DNA of 64,000 nucleotides from Streptomyces collinus (GTDB lineage Bacteria > Actinomycetota > Actinomycetes > Streptomycetales > Streptomycetaceae), in NCBI RefSeq assembly GCF_031348265.1, contig NZ_CP133771.1:3100001-3164000 (forward strand), read 5' to 3'. Both the position numbers and the translations under genes were made by a program. The notes beneath the pieces were generated by a model, which was not told where the DNA came from, made no database searches, and was given only the letters and a program-made list of their open reading frames with translations. The stretch's first letter is position 1. Each line of letters opens with the position of its first letter. Shown piece after piece: positions 43,714-51,686 of this stretch.

Positions 43714-44489
43714 ACGATCTGCACCCCAAGAGGCTCCTCGACAAGGTCGTCGTCACCGGCGCCGCGCGCGGCCAGGGCGCCGCCGAGGCCGAGGCCCTGA
43801 CCCGCGAGGGCGCCCGCGTCATCGCCACCGACGTGACCGAGGCCCCCGGCTGCCGCCACCTCGACGTCACCGACGAGGAGCACTGGGCGGAGCTGGCCGC
43901 CGAACTGAGGGAGTCGTACGGCCAGGTGCACGGCCTGGTCAACAACGCGGGCATCACATGGCGCGCCCGCCTCGACGAAGTGACCCCCGACGACTTCGCC
44001 CGAGTCCACGCCGTCAACGTCACCGGCCCGCTCCTTGCCATCCAGCACCTGACGCCGCTGATGCCGCCCGGCTCGTCCATCGTCAACGTCGGTTCCACCG
44101 CCGCGCTCAGCGGCCACTACCCGGTCGCCTACACGACCAGCAAATGGGCACTGCGCGGCCTGTCGAAGACCGCGGCCACAGAGCTCGGCCCGCGCGGCAT
44201 CCGCGTCAACACGATCCACCCCGGCTTCATCGAGACCGAGATGACCGCCTCCGCCGCCCCTGCCTTCCGCGAGGCGAACATCCGCGAGACCCCTCTCGGC
44301 CGCACCGGCACGGTGGACGAGGTCGCCCCGCTCGTGGTCTTCCTCCTGTCCGACGAGTCCTCCTTCATCACCGGCGCCGAGATCCCGGTCGACGGCGGAC
44401 TCACCACGCATGGGGGCGTCAAGTCCATCTCGGACGCTCTGGGTTCAGCTGCGGTGGATTCGGCTGCCTCGAATCCGGAGGGGAATTGA
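43710..44489 (+). CDS. short-chain dehydrogenase/reductase
   Basis: A 259-residue classical SDR with all key motifs: cofactor site TGAARGQG (about residues 15-22), structural NNAG (about 81-84), catalytic Ser in NVGSTAALSG and the YxxxK of AYTTSKWALRG. The acidic residue at the end of beta-2 (VIATDVTE) favours NAD+. Such enzymes oxidise a hydroxy or dihydrodiol intermediate in the cytoplasm. It sits between a FAH hydrolase and a broken SDR copy, and its own C-terminus has an extra Ser/Ala-rich tail of about 25 residues that runs into the start of the broken copy (4-base overlap). GTG 43710 is the start. Confidence 0.88.
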   Translation: MNDLHPKRLLDKVVVTGAARGQGAAEAEALTREGARVIATDVTEAPGCRHLDVTDEEHWAELAAELRESYGQVHGLVNNAGITWRARLDEVTPDDFARVHAVNVTGPLLAIQHLTPLMPPGSSIVNVGSTAALSGHYPVAYTTSKWALRGLSKTAATELGPRGIRVNTIHPGFIETEMTASAAPAFREANIRETPLGRTGTVDEVAPLVVFLLSDESSFITGAEIPVDGGLTTHGGVKSISDALGSAAVDSAASNPEGN

Positions 44490-45150
44490 AGCGGCTGAAA
44501 GGGAAGGTGGCCCTGATATCGGGCAGGGCCCGCGGTCCGGGACGCGCGGCGGCGCTGCGGTTCGCGGCCGAGGGCGCGATCGTCGTCGACGGCAACCTGC
44601 GGCACGAGTCCGAGCTGAGGGCCCAGCGTCTCGTCGCGCGGGCGGGCGGCGCGGCCCTCACCCCCGGCCCGCTCGACGCGACCGACGAGGACTCCGTCCG
44701 CGCCTGGGTCAAGGAGGCCGCGGACGCCTTCGGGGGCATCGACATCCTCTACGCCGACGCCGACGCCGTCCGTTTCGGTGCCGTCGACACCCAGCCGTAC
44801 GAGGACTTCGGCTGCACGATGCGCGCCGAGCTGGACTCGGTATGGCCGGCCGCGCAGGTTGCCCGGCCCCAACTGGTGCGCAGTCGCACCTGCATCGTCA
44901 CGGTGGGGTCCCCAGCGGGCCTGACCGGCTCGCTCACCAACCAGCGGACTGCCTTCCCCCATAGCGTCCAGGGGCGCGGTGATCGCGATGACCCGGCAAC
45001 TCGCCGCCGAAGGAGCCGCCTACGGCATCCGCGCCAACTGCGTCAGCCCCGGGATGATCGACACCGAGGCCACGCGCGGCGAACCCGCCGGCCGACGACC
45101 ATCCCATGTGGACCATCGCCCGCCACACCCGGAGGCGAGGAAGACGGCCC
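44486..45150 (+). pseudogene. decayed short-chain dehydrogenase (frameshifted)
   Basis: From TTG 44486 the translation is SDR-like for about 160 residues (KVALISGRARGPGRAAALRFAAEGA, AWVKEAADAFGGIDILYADAD), but the cofactor motif TGxxxGxG has decayed to SGRARGPG and the NNAG to YADAD. Between about 44960 and 44972 the reading frame breaks: the expected continuation GAVIAMTRQLAAEGAAYGIRANC appears in another frame from 44973, and the next block (HPMWTIARHT) is in a third frame near 45088-45118. The protein can therefore not be made whole. It follows an intact SDR, so its loss may be tolerated. A sequencing error could explain one shift but not the decayed motifs and second shift. Confidence 0.82.
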
Positions 45151-45217
45151 CGTTGACGACCTCATCGGGGAGCCCGACGCGGGCCGAGGGGGTCCTTCAC
45201 GGGAGGATACGCTGCGA

Positions 45218-45233
45218 CCGACCGAATGGTCGG
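45218..45233. promoter_or_regulatory. palindrome upstream of the hydroxyacid dehydrogenase
   Basis: CCGACC-GAAT-GGTCGG is a perfect inverted repeat about 120 bases before the dehydrogenase start. A second hairpin follows (CCGTGGGT at 45306-45313 with ACCCACGG at 45328-45335) in the probable leader. The region may hold a separate promoter and operator for the last gene. Confidence 0.4.
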
Positions 45234-45354
45234 GTGATGCGAGAGCCTTCCGGCACCAGCGCCCCGGCGCGATCATGGACCCCTGGAACCGGATCATGGA
45301 CCGATCCGTGGGTTGCTCCGGGGATCGACCCACGGGCCGTGAAAGGGGCACGAC

Positions 45355-46317
45355 GTGCGGCTGCGCTGCGCTGTACTGGACGACTTTCAGAAGGTGGCGG
45401 CCGAGGTCGCCGACTGGTCGCTCGTCGCGGACGACGTGGAGGTCGTCGCCTTCGACCGGCACATCGAGGGCGAGGACGACCTGGCCGCCGCCCTGGCCGC
45501 GTTCGACATCGTGGTGACCCTGCGCGAACGCGTGCCGTTCCCCGGGTCGCTGATCACCCGGCTGCCCCGGCTGAAACTGATCGTCGCCTCCGGCATGCGG
45601 AACTCCGTCATCGACTACGCGACCGCCGAGGCACGCGGCGTCACGGTGTGCGGCACGGCCAGTTCCTCCACGCCACCCGTCGAACTGACCTGGGCGCTGT
45701 TGCTCGGCCTCGCTCGCGGCATCGTCGAGGAGAGCAGCTCCCTGCGCTCCGGTGGCCCCTGGCAGAGCACCGTCGGTGCCGATCTGCACGGTCGGCGGCT
45801 CGGGTTGCTCGGCCTGGGGAAGATCGGCAGCCGGGTCGCCCAGGTCGGGCTCGCCTTCGGCATGCACGTGAGTGCCTGGAGTCAGAACCTCACCCGCGGG
45901 CGCACCGCCGAGATCGGCGTCGAGCTCGCCCCCTCCAAGGAGGACCTCCTCGCGAGCAGCGACTTCGTCTCGGTCCACCTCGCGCTGAGTGACCGTACCC
46001 GCGGCCTGCTCGGCCCCGCCGAACTCGCCGTGCTGAAGCCGACCGCGTACTTGGTCAACACCTCACGCGCGGCCATCGTCGACCAGGAGGCCCTCCTCGC
46101 CGCCCTGCACGACGGCAGGATCGCCGGGGCCGGCGTCGACGTCTTCGACATCGAGCCCCTGCCCGCCGACCACCCGATGCGCACGGCCCCTCGCCTCCTC
46201 GCCACCCCGCACCTCGGTTACGTCTCCCGGGCCAACTACGCGACGTACTACGGCCAGGCGGTCGAGAACATCCAGGCATTTCTGGCCGGCTCGCCGATAC
46301 GGCTCCTGGCCCGATGA
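45355..46317 (+). CDS. D-2-hydroxyacid dehydrogenase family protein
   Basis: A 320-residue NAD-dependent D-isomer-specific 2-hydroxyacid dehydrogenase. The Rossmann motif GLLGLGKIGSRVA is at about residues 148-160, the catalytic Arg lies in VNTSRAAIVD (about 235-244), the Glu in DVFDIEPLP and the His in LLATPHLGYVS. Such enzymes reduce a 2-oxoacid (or the reverse). As the last gene of the catabolic run, it may process the pyruvate- or glyoxylate-like end product. It begins at GTG 45355 after AAAGGGG, about 200 bases beyond the broken SDR, so it may have its own promoter. Confidence 0.86.
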   Translation: MRLRCAVLDDFQKVAAEVADWSLVADDVEVVAFDRHIEGEDDLAAALAAFDIVVTLRERVPFPGSLITRLPRLKLIVASGMRNSVIDYATAEARGVTVCGTASSSTPPVELTWALLLGLARGIVEESSSLRSGGPWQSTVGADLHGRRLGLLGLGKIGSRVAQVGLAFGMHVSAWSQNLTRGRTAEIGVELAPSKEDLLASSDFVSVHLALSDRTRGLLGPAELAVLKPTAYLVNTSRAAIVDQEALLAALHDGRIAGAGVDVFDIEPLPADHPMRTAPRLLATPHLGYVSRANYATYYGQAVENIQAFLAGSPIRLLAR

Positions 46318-46330
46318 GGTGCGCCGCCTG

Positions 46331-46354
46331 GTGACCGCCTGGCCCGGCGGTCAC
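46331..46354. terminator. bidirectional hairpin between catabolic cluster and melC2
   Basis: GTGACCGCC (46331-46339) pairs with GGCGGTCAC (46346-46354) over a 6-nt loop, 14 bases after the dehydrogenase stop and before the convergent melC2 end. There is no T-tract. Confidence 0.65.
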
Positions 46355-46472
46355 GGCGCCGCCGTCGGCGGCGGCCGCAACCCGCAAGGCCCGGCGGTAG
46401 CGCCGACAGGTCTCGCCGTGCCCGTTGGCGCGCCCCGCGTACGCAGCCGCACCCCTACCCGGCTCGTTCGGA

Positions 46473-47339
46473 CTACGCGTACCGGTAGATGTGGCTCTGG
46501 TCCTCCAACTGGGCCGGTGTGACGTCCCACGGTGGCATCTTCTGGTGCCGCGCGACGACTCGGCCCCGTTGAGCGTCCCCCCGGGCCAGCGGCTTCGCGG
46601 GGAGATAGCGGGCGCCCCGGTGCCGCCGCTGCCAGCGCAACCAGAGAAGGTCCACAAAGGCGTGGTGCATCCAGAACACTGGGTCGTTGACAGACGCGCC
46701 ACCCATCATGTGGCCGCCGACCCAACGGTGGACCCGGTTGTGGGTGCGCCACGAAGCGGAGCCCTGCCCGGGCCCCCACCCTTCGACCTTGTTGCGGAAC
46801 CCTTTGGCCGACCCGGAGTGCCACGGTGCCGCGTCGTAGACGGGGTCGTTGAGGGCCCCCTCCAGATCCTTGGCCGTCGGCAGCGCGATCGGATCCCGCG
46901 GACGGCCCAGCTCACGCGTGAGGAACTTCGTGTCGGTGACCCCCACTCTGATCGTCCACTTGCCGTTGCGGTGGGCGAAGGGGCCGGACATCACCTGCCG
47001 GTCGGATCGCCGCCCGGTGCCGCCGAGCAGGTCATCGGTCCACGGTACGGCCGTCCGCGAACGGTTGCGCGTCCAGTCCCAGTACGGCAGGGTCACCGAC
47101 TCGTCCACGCGGCGCAGCGCGTTCTCCAGGTCCAGCAGGAACTTGCGGTGCCAGGGCAGGAAGGAAGGCGCCATGTGGGCGGCGCGCAGGCCGCCCTCGC
47201 CGTCGGGGGTGTAGTACTCGATGTGCATACGCACGAACTCGTCATACTCGCCGCGCCGTTTGAGCTCCAGCAGCGCGTTGACGAGCCGGCGCCGTTCGGA
47301 GCGGGTGAGTGTGCTGACGTCCTTACGCGTGTAGACCAC
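46473..47339 (-). CDS. melC2: tyrosinase MelC2
   Basis: A 288-residue type 3 copper tyrosinase that hydroxylates monophenols and oxidises o-diphenols to quinones, giving melanin. The six copper-binding histidines are all present: H39 (FVRMH), H55 (RAAHMAP) and H64 (FLPWHRKF) for CuA; H200 and H204 (WRTHNRVHRW) and H226 (FWMHHAF) for CuB. It has no signal peptide and is exported with its MelC1 caddie protein, encoded just upstream with a 17-base overlap. The start is GTG 47339 after GGGGAG, where the family N-terminus begins; the longer open frame is a shadow of melC1. Confidence 0.92.
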   Translation of the reverse strand: MVYTRKDVSTLTRSERRRLVNALLELKRRGEYDEFVRMHIEYYTPDGEGGLRAAHMAPSFLPWHRKFLLDLENALRRVDESVTLPYWDWTRNRSRTAVPWTDDLLGGTGRRSDRQVMSGPFAHRNGKWTIRVGVTDTKFLTRELGRPRDPIALPTAKDLEGALNDPVYDAAPWHSGSAKGFRNKVEGWGPGQGSASWRTHNRVHRWVGGHMMGGASVNDPVFWMHHAFVDLLWLRWQRRHRGARYLPAKPLARGDAQRGRVVARHQKMPPWDVTPAQLEDQSHIYRYA

Positions 47340-47946
47340 GGCGATGCTCCCCCTCGGCGTGCCCGTTTCCGTCTGCCGTACGGCTGTCCTCCATGTGACT
47401 GTCCCGCTCACCCGGCGTGACCAGCCGTGCGTCGGGACCGAGTTCGTCGACGGCAGCGCGCGCGGCGGCGAGCGGAGTCGCATACGACTGATAGTGGTCG
47501 ACCATGCTCATCCAGCTGCCGTCGGCCCGGCGCATCAGGTGCAATGGCCGCCCGTCCACGGTTACGTGCCACGCGCTCCGACCGTCCTCCCCGGGCCGCC
47601 CGGCGTCGTACCTGACACCTGCGATGCGGCGCCCGCGGTACGTCTCGTCGAAACGCTCCCCGTCGCCGGCCGGTCCCGGCCCGTTCCCCACCGCTCCCGA
47701 CGCCCTCGGGGACGTCCCCGACGCCACCAGTACCGGTGCGAGAGTCACCGAGAACGCCGATGCGAACAGCCCCCACAGCACCCGGCGTCGCACCGTGGTC
47801 CTGGCGGCGTGTGCGGGCGACTGCGCAGAGCCGACGGCCACGGGGGGAACCGTCGCGGGCGCCGCGGGGCGCGCTGGTTGTGGCTGCAGTGGTTTGCCGG
47901 TTCGCAATGCCTGCCTCTTCCTCGCCCTGAACAGGGCGGTCCACAT
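47323..47946 (-). CDS. melC1: tyrosinase copper chaperone MelC1
   Basis: The caddie protein that delivers copper to apotyrosinase and carries it across the membrane. The C-terminal family block is clear: FDETYRGRRIAGVRY, VDGRPLHLMRRADGSWMSMVDHYQSY and PLAAARAAVDELG. The N-terminal part is longer than usual: after about 45 residues rich in Pro/Ala/Arg comes an RRR-preceded hydrophobic helix (VRRRVLWGLFASAFSVTLAPVLVA), probably the export signal. The start is uncertain: ATG 47946 is used here, but GTG 48018, ATG 47973 or an internal codon nearer the signal are possible, and none has a good ribosome site. A short His-rich tail follows the conserved domain and overlaps melC2. Confidence 0.85.
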   Translation of the reverse strand: MWTALFRARKRQALRTGKPLQPQPARPAAPATVPPVAVGSAQSPAHAARTTVRRRVLWGLFASAFSVTLAPVLVASGTSPRASGAVGNGPGPAGDGERFDETYRGRRIAGVRYDAGRPGEDGRSAWHVTVDGRPLHLMRRADGSWMSMVDHYQSYATPLAAARAAVDELGPDARLVTPGERDSHMEDSRTADGNGHAEGEHRRGLHA

Positions 47947-48424
47947 GACACACGCTCGACGGGCCCCTCGCATGCGCGACGCGATCGGCCCGGGATTCCC
48001 TCTCAACTGTGCGTCCACGGTCCGGGATGCTTGCTGACCGCGGTCACGTCTGCGGTGTGTACGGCGCCCCCGGCCTTCGGCGCTTCGAGCGCATCAGCAG
48101 GAGCGGCGGTGCCGGCCACATCGTGTTCCTGTCCGAGCAATTCGGGGCCACCAGCGGGAATTGCTTCACCACTTTCAACGAGCCCTCGAGCGAGCGGAAA
48201 CCGGGCACACGGAAAATTGCGACCCCTCACACGGAAGGTCACCCGAATGATGGGCACCCGCCCCTAGGGGGTGTCGTTTGGATCACGCCGCAAACGCGGG
48301 ATCGACCAGCACCCCGTCAGTTTCCTGAGGCCTGACCCTAACGACCGGCTCTGGTTGGCCGATGGATCCGGAACCGACTCGGGTGCCGGACGCTTGGCGT
48401 CCGGCACCCGGTAGGGAGTGATCG
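47947..48424. other. intergenic region between melC1 and the LPXTG gene
   Basis: About 480 bases; the left 70 may belong to a longer melC1. The middle is lower in GC and should carry the mel promoter (read leftwards). The right end holds the terminator at 48380-48410. No further gene is supported. Confidence 0.45.
48380..48410 (-). terminator. perfect hairpin terminator of the LPXTG gene
   Basis: A 14-bp perfect stem (48380-48393 with 48397-48410) closed by a TTG loop lies 15 bases after the stop of the leftward LPXTG gene. It lacks a T-tract but is very stable. Confidence 0.85.
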
Positions 48425-49708
48425 CTACCGACGGGACAGGACCCGTCCCCGCCGGTACAGGATGACGCCACCGGCCAGCAGCAGCGCGGCTGCGCCCGAG
48501 GCCGCGATCACCTCCCCACCCCCGGTGTCGGGGAGGGAGGGCCGATCCGTCGGAGGCTTGGTGTGCGGGGGAGTCGAGGGCGTGGGCGGCTGCGTCGCCG
48601 GTGGAGTGGTGTGAGGCGGCGTGGACGGCGTGTCACCGTACCCGCCGTCGTCGCCGTAACCGGGTTCCTCGTGGCCGTAGCCGTCGTCGCCGTAACCGGG
48701 CTTCTCGTGGCCGTAGCCGTCGTCGCCGTAGCCGGGCTTCTCGTGGCCGTAGCCGTCGTCGCCGTAGCCGGGCTTCTCGTGGCCATAGCCGTCGTCGCCG
48801 TAGCCCGGCTTCTCCTCGCCGTAGCCCGGCTTCTCCTCGCCGTAGCCCGGCTTCTCCTCGCCGTAGCCCGGCTTCTCCTCGCCGTAGCCCGGCTTCTCCT
48901 CGCCGTAGCCCGGCTTCTCCTCGCCGTAACCGGGCTTCTCCTCGCCGTAGCCAGGCTTCTCCTCGCCGTAACCGCCGTCGTCGCCGTAACCGCTGTCCTG
49001 GGACGCCGACGGCTTCACCTCCGCCGGCAGCGTGCTGGGAGACTGCGTGGACGACGTCGCACCGGAGCCGTCCGGCTCCTCCGACTCCTCACTGCCGTAA
49101 GACTCCTCGCCCTCACCGCCGTCCTCGTCCCCGCTCGCGGTGGCGACGCTCTCGTCGTCCCGGCTCTCGTCGCCGCTCTCCTCGTCGCCGTAGTCGCTGT
49201 CCTGAGACGACGCCGACGGCTTCACCTCCGCCGGCAGCGTGCTGGGAGACTGCGTGGACGACGTCGCACCGGAGCCGTCTGCCTCGTCCGACTCCTCGCT
49301 GCCGTAAGACTCCTCGCCCTCACCGCCGTCCTCGTCCCCGCTCGCGGTGGCGACGCGGCTGCTGCCCTCCGTGTCATCGCTGTCTTCGCCAGCGGGTACG
49401 GCGGCCGACTCCTTGTCCTTCAGCGTGGCCAGAGCGCGCTCGACCGCCGCATCGGCGTGGCTCTTGTGCTCGTCCAAGCCGTCGATGCGAGCGGTGTCGG
49501 GGGCATCGTTCGGCCCCTGCACACTGGTGCCGCTGGTGCAGCCGTTCCCGGAGGAGGGCCCGTTCACGGCTGTCTCACCAGAGGAGCTGCCGCAGGCGTT
49601 TGTGAGAGCCTCGCCATGCGAGTCCGCCAACGCCGGAATGCCGTACAGGGGCAGAATGCTCGTCGCGGCCGCAGCCACAACCAGCCCCTTGCTCAGTTTC
49701 TTTCGCAT
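48425..49708 (-). CDS. repeat-rich LPXTG-anchored cell-wall protein
   Basis: A 427-residue secreted, sortase-anchored protein. It starts with a signal peptide (MRKKLSKGLVVAAAATSILP, cleavage near ALA-DSHGEAL). A short Cys-containing domain follows (two Cys at about 39 and 57), then two near-identical acidic blocks of about 50 residues (GDEDGGEGEESYGSEES...STLPAEVKPSAS). Next come about eight copies of the heptad GYGEEKP, four of GYGDDGYGHEKP, a Pro/Thr-rich wall-spanning stretch, and LPDTG with a membrane helix and Arg tail. LPDTG is unusual among Streptomyces, where LAXTG is common. The gene has no domain for a known activity; it could be a structural or adhesive wall protein. ATG 49708 has AGGAAG upstream. 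Confidence 0.85.
   Translation of the reverse strand: MRKKLSKGLVVAAAATSILPLYGIPALADSHGEALTNACGSSSGETAVNGPSSGNGCTSGTSVQGPNDAPDTARIDGLDEHKSHADAAVERALATLKDKESAAVPAGEDSDDTEGSSRVATASGDEDGGEGEESYGSEESDEADGSGATSSTQSPSTLPAEVKPSASSQDSDYGDEESGDESRDDESVATASGDEDGGEGEESYGSEESEEPDGSGATSSTQSPSTLPAEVKPSASQDSGYGDDGGYGEEKPGYGEEKPGYGEEKPGYGEEKPGYGEEKPGYGEEKPGYGEEKPGYGEEKPGYGDDGYGHEKPGYGDDGYGHEKPGYGDDGYGHEKPGYGDDGYGHEEPGYGDDGGYGDTPSTPPHTTPPATQPPTPSTPPHTKPPTDRPSLPDTGGGEVIAASGAAALLLAGGVILYRRGRVLSRR
48655..48975 (-). repeat. coding tandem repeats (21-nt and 36-nt units)
   Basis: Within the LPXTG gene, about eight 21-nt units coding GYGEEKP (roughly 48805-48972) adjoin four 36-nt units coding GYGDDGYGHEKP (one with EEP). 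Units are nearly identical in DNA, including synonymous positions, so expansion is recent and copy number is probably variable. Confidence 0.88.
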
Positions 49709-49943
49709 CGTCGTCTTCCTGCTCAAGGAAAGAGGAAAGGGGAACAGCCGACCCTGGCCAGAAGAGGAAAGCGTCAGGGTAGGCCCGTGCCGCAGCCCGT
49801 TCAGCCGACGCGTCAACGAACCTCACCGCTGACGGACTGGCAGGTGCTGCGGGGAATCCGGTACAGGTGCACCGAGAGATCGACTAGGGAGTGACTGATC
49901 GAGATCCAGCCCGCCGAGCTGTCGCCACGGCGTGCGGAATTCG

Positions 49944-50204
49944 TCAGCGTTTCCCACTCTTCTTGCGGCGGGGGCTCGGGACGACTTCCCTCCTCCCGTA
50001 ATTTCTCCTCCGCCTGATTTTCTGGCTGGTCCAGTGATGGGATGCGGTGAAGTGCCAGTACCGACAACCCGAGCACCGGTAGATGCGGTCAGGGGTTTTC
50101 TCCAACAATGACTGCTTGACCAGCCAGAGCCTCGCCTCGGATTTGGTACGGAACGACGCTTTCCTCGTATCCGGGCATCGCGGCAAGATGATCATACCAC
50201 TCAC
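49944..50204 (-). CDS. small basic protein with a CxxC...WH zinc-like motif
   Basis: An 86-residue protein with no signal peptide. A Cys at position 10 (LPRCPDTRKASF), a helix with a regularly spaced Arg/Lys face (TKSEARLWLVKQSLLEKTPDR) and then YRCSGCRYWHFT suggest a small zinc-binding fold. This C...CxxCxxWH pattern is seen in short proteins of actinobacteria and their phages. The C-terminus is strongly basic (RRRRNYGRR...RRKKSGKR), suggesting nucleic-acid binding. GTG 50204 has GAGG just upstream; ATG 50195 is an alternative. The neighbourhood is accessory DNA, so it could be of mobile origin. Confidence 0.6.
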   Translation of the reverse strand: MSGMIILPRCPDTRKASFRTKSEARLWLVKQSLLEKTPDRIYRCSGCRYWHFTASHHWTSQKIRRRRNYGRREVVPSPRRKKSGKR

Positions 50205-50644
50205 ACCGCCTCAAATATGCGTTTCGCAACCCCCTTCAACTGAAGGGCCGAACCGATGGTGCATCCGCAGGAAAGCTGCATCAAGCGGGTGACACTCTTA
50301 TGGGTCAGCCGTCTCCAGACTTCGTCCGTTCGGCCCCTATTGGGAAGCTGATGCGAGTGTGCGTTAATCAGATGACACAAGGACGCATAGCCCGCGGCTC
50401 ATAAACTCCCCCAGCCGAGTGAAAAGACGGCCATCGGGAAGGATGGTCGCCTCCGGCGCTTCATATGATTGACACCACGGAACGAAAGCGCCCCTCCCTC
50501 CGTCAATGAGGATGCTCACCTCATCCGCCCGTCAGGGAGAGACGCTTTCAGGTCGGGCCTCCATCCCGGGGAATCGAGATGAGGCCCCTGACCGTCGAAC
50601 TGTATTCGAACGATCAAAACCCGGCCCCAGTGGACTCAGGCCGT
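50205..50644. other. intergenic region left of the duplicated peptide genes
   Basis: About 440 bases of moderate GC. The right part (from about 50505) resembles the segment 51235-51360 left of the second peptide gene, so it belongs to a duplicated unit. No gene is supported. Confidence 0.5.
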
Positions 50645-50881
50645 TCAGACAGCCGCGTCGAGGAGGTCCCCGATCACCACCGAGACCGTGGCCGTAGCGG
50701 TGTTGGTGTTGGTGTTCGTGTTGGTGTTGTTGTTCTCGTTCTCGTTGATGATGACAATGCCCGGCTCGTCGCTGCCGTTGTCGTCGTTGTCACAGGCGGC
50801 GCTGGCAGCGGAGGCGGAACCCGCGAGGAGGGCCACCGCAGCGAGGGTCGACGCAGCTCCGCGCTTCATGGTCATACGCAT
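50645..50881 (-). CDS. small secreted Asn-rich peptide, copy 1
   Basis: A 78-residue precursor. The signal peptide (MRMTMKRGAASTLAAVALLAGSASA, cleavage after SAASA) is followed by a mature peptide of about 47 residues. That part contains one Cys, DEPGIVIINENENNN, a TN dipeptide repeat (TNTNTNTNTATATV) and a hydrophobic end (VVIGDLLDAAV). It is clearly paralogous to the gene at 51366 (signal peptide and the PGIVIxNENENNN core are nearly identical). GGAG lies 6 nt before the ATG in both. No membrane anchor, enzyme motif or known family is seen. The signal and small size suggest a surface-active or signalling peptide. Confidence 0.78.
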   Translation of the reverse strand: MRMTMKRGAASTLAAVALLAGSASAASAACDNDDNGSDEPGIVIINENENNNTNTNTNTNTATATVSVVIGDLLDAAV

Positions 50882-51365
50882 TGTTGTCTCCGTTCCTTTT
50901 CTTCCCCGTTGGAAGAACGAAATCGATATTGCCGCGACACCGGAGACCGCACAACTTGAAAGGCCCCTTGGTCCGGAACTTCACTCATATGGCCCTGTGC
51001 TGCAGGTTATGTCGATGATCGAGCACTCAGGCCGGCCAACGGAAACGGCTGCGCTGCAACGGTGAATCACACGAATAAACCAAGAGGACCGACCGCCACA
51101 GGCGACCGGTCTCTAAGGACGCATCGAAATACCCTGGGACCACTCGGGGGCGACGGCAAACGAAATGCGCGGCTCGAGGCCGCGCATTCGCCTTAGCTTG
51201 CCACCGTTCGAGCGGAGCTCCTCTTCCTCGGCGGATGAGGATGTAACCCCATCCGCCAGTCAGGGAGAAACGCTTGCAGTTCGAGCCACGATCCCGAGAG
51301 AATCGAATGACCGTCGAACTGGACTCGAACGATCACCGGCCGACTGCATTGGGCTCAGCCCAGCG
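50882..51365. other. spacer between the two peptide genes, part of a duplicated unit
   Basis: About 480 bases. The left end (50882-51010) is the leader of copy 1 and resembles the leader of copy 2 (51687-51815) in CTCCGTT, the TTGGAAG/CTGGAAGGACGAAA block and CCGGAACTTCA. The right end (from about 51235) matches the downstream flank of copy 1. The duplication therefore covers gene plus both flanks. No further gene is supported. Confidence 0.6.

Positions 51366-51686
<321 letters not shown>

Noticed and set aside
48655..48975. Regular repeats that could suggest a CRISPR array
   Set aside because: Units are contiguous with no unique spacers and code in frame for GYGEEKP and GYGDDGYGHEKP.
48563..49894. 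443-codon plus-strand frame of Val/Ala/Leu repeats over the LPXTG gene
   Set aside because: It is the mirror of the repeat units; the minus strand has signal peptide, ribosome site and LPDTG anchor.
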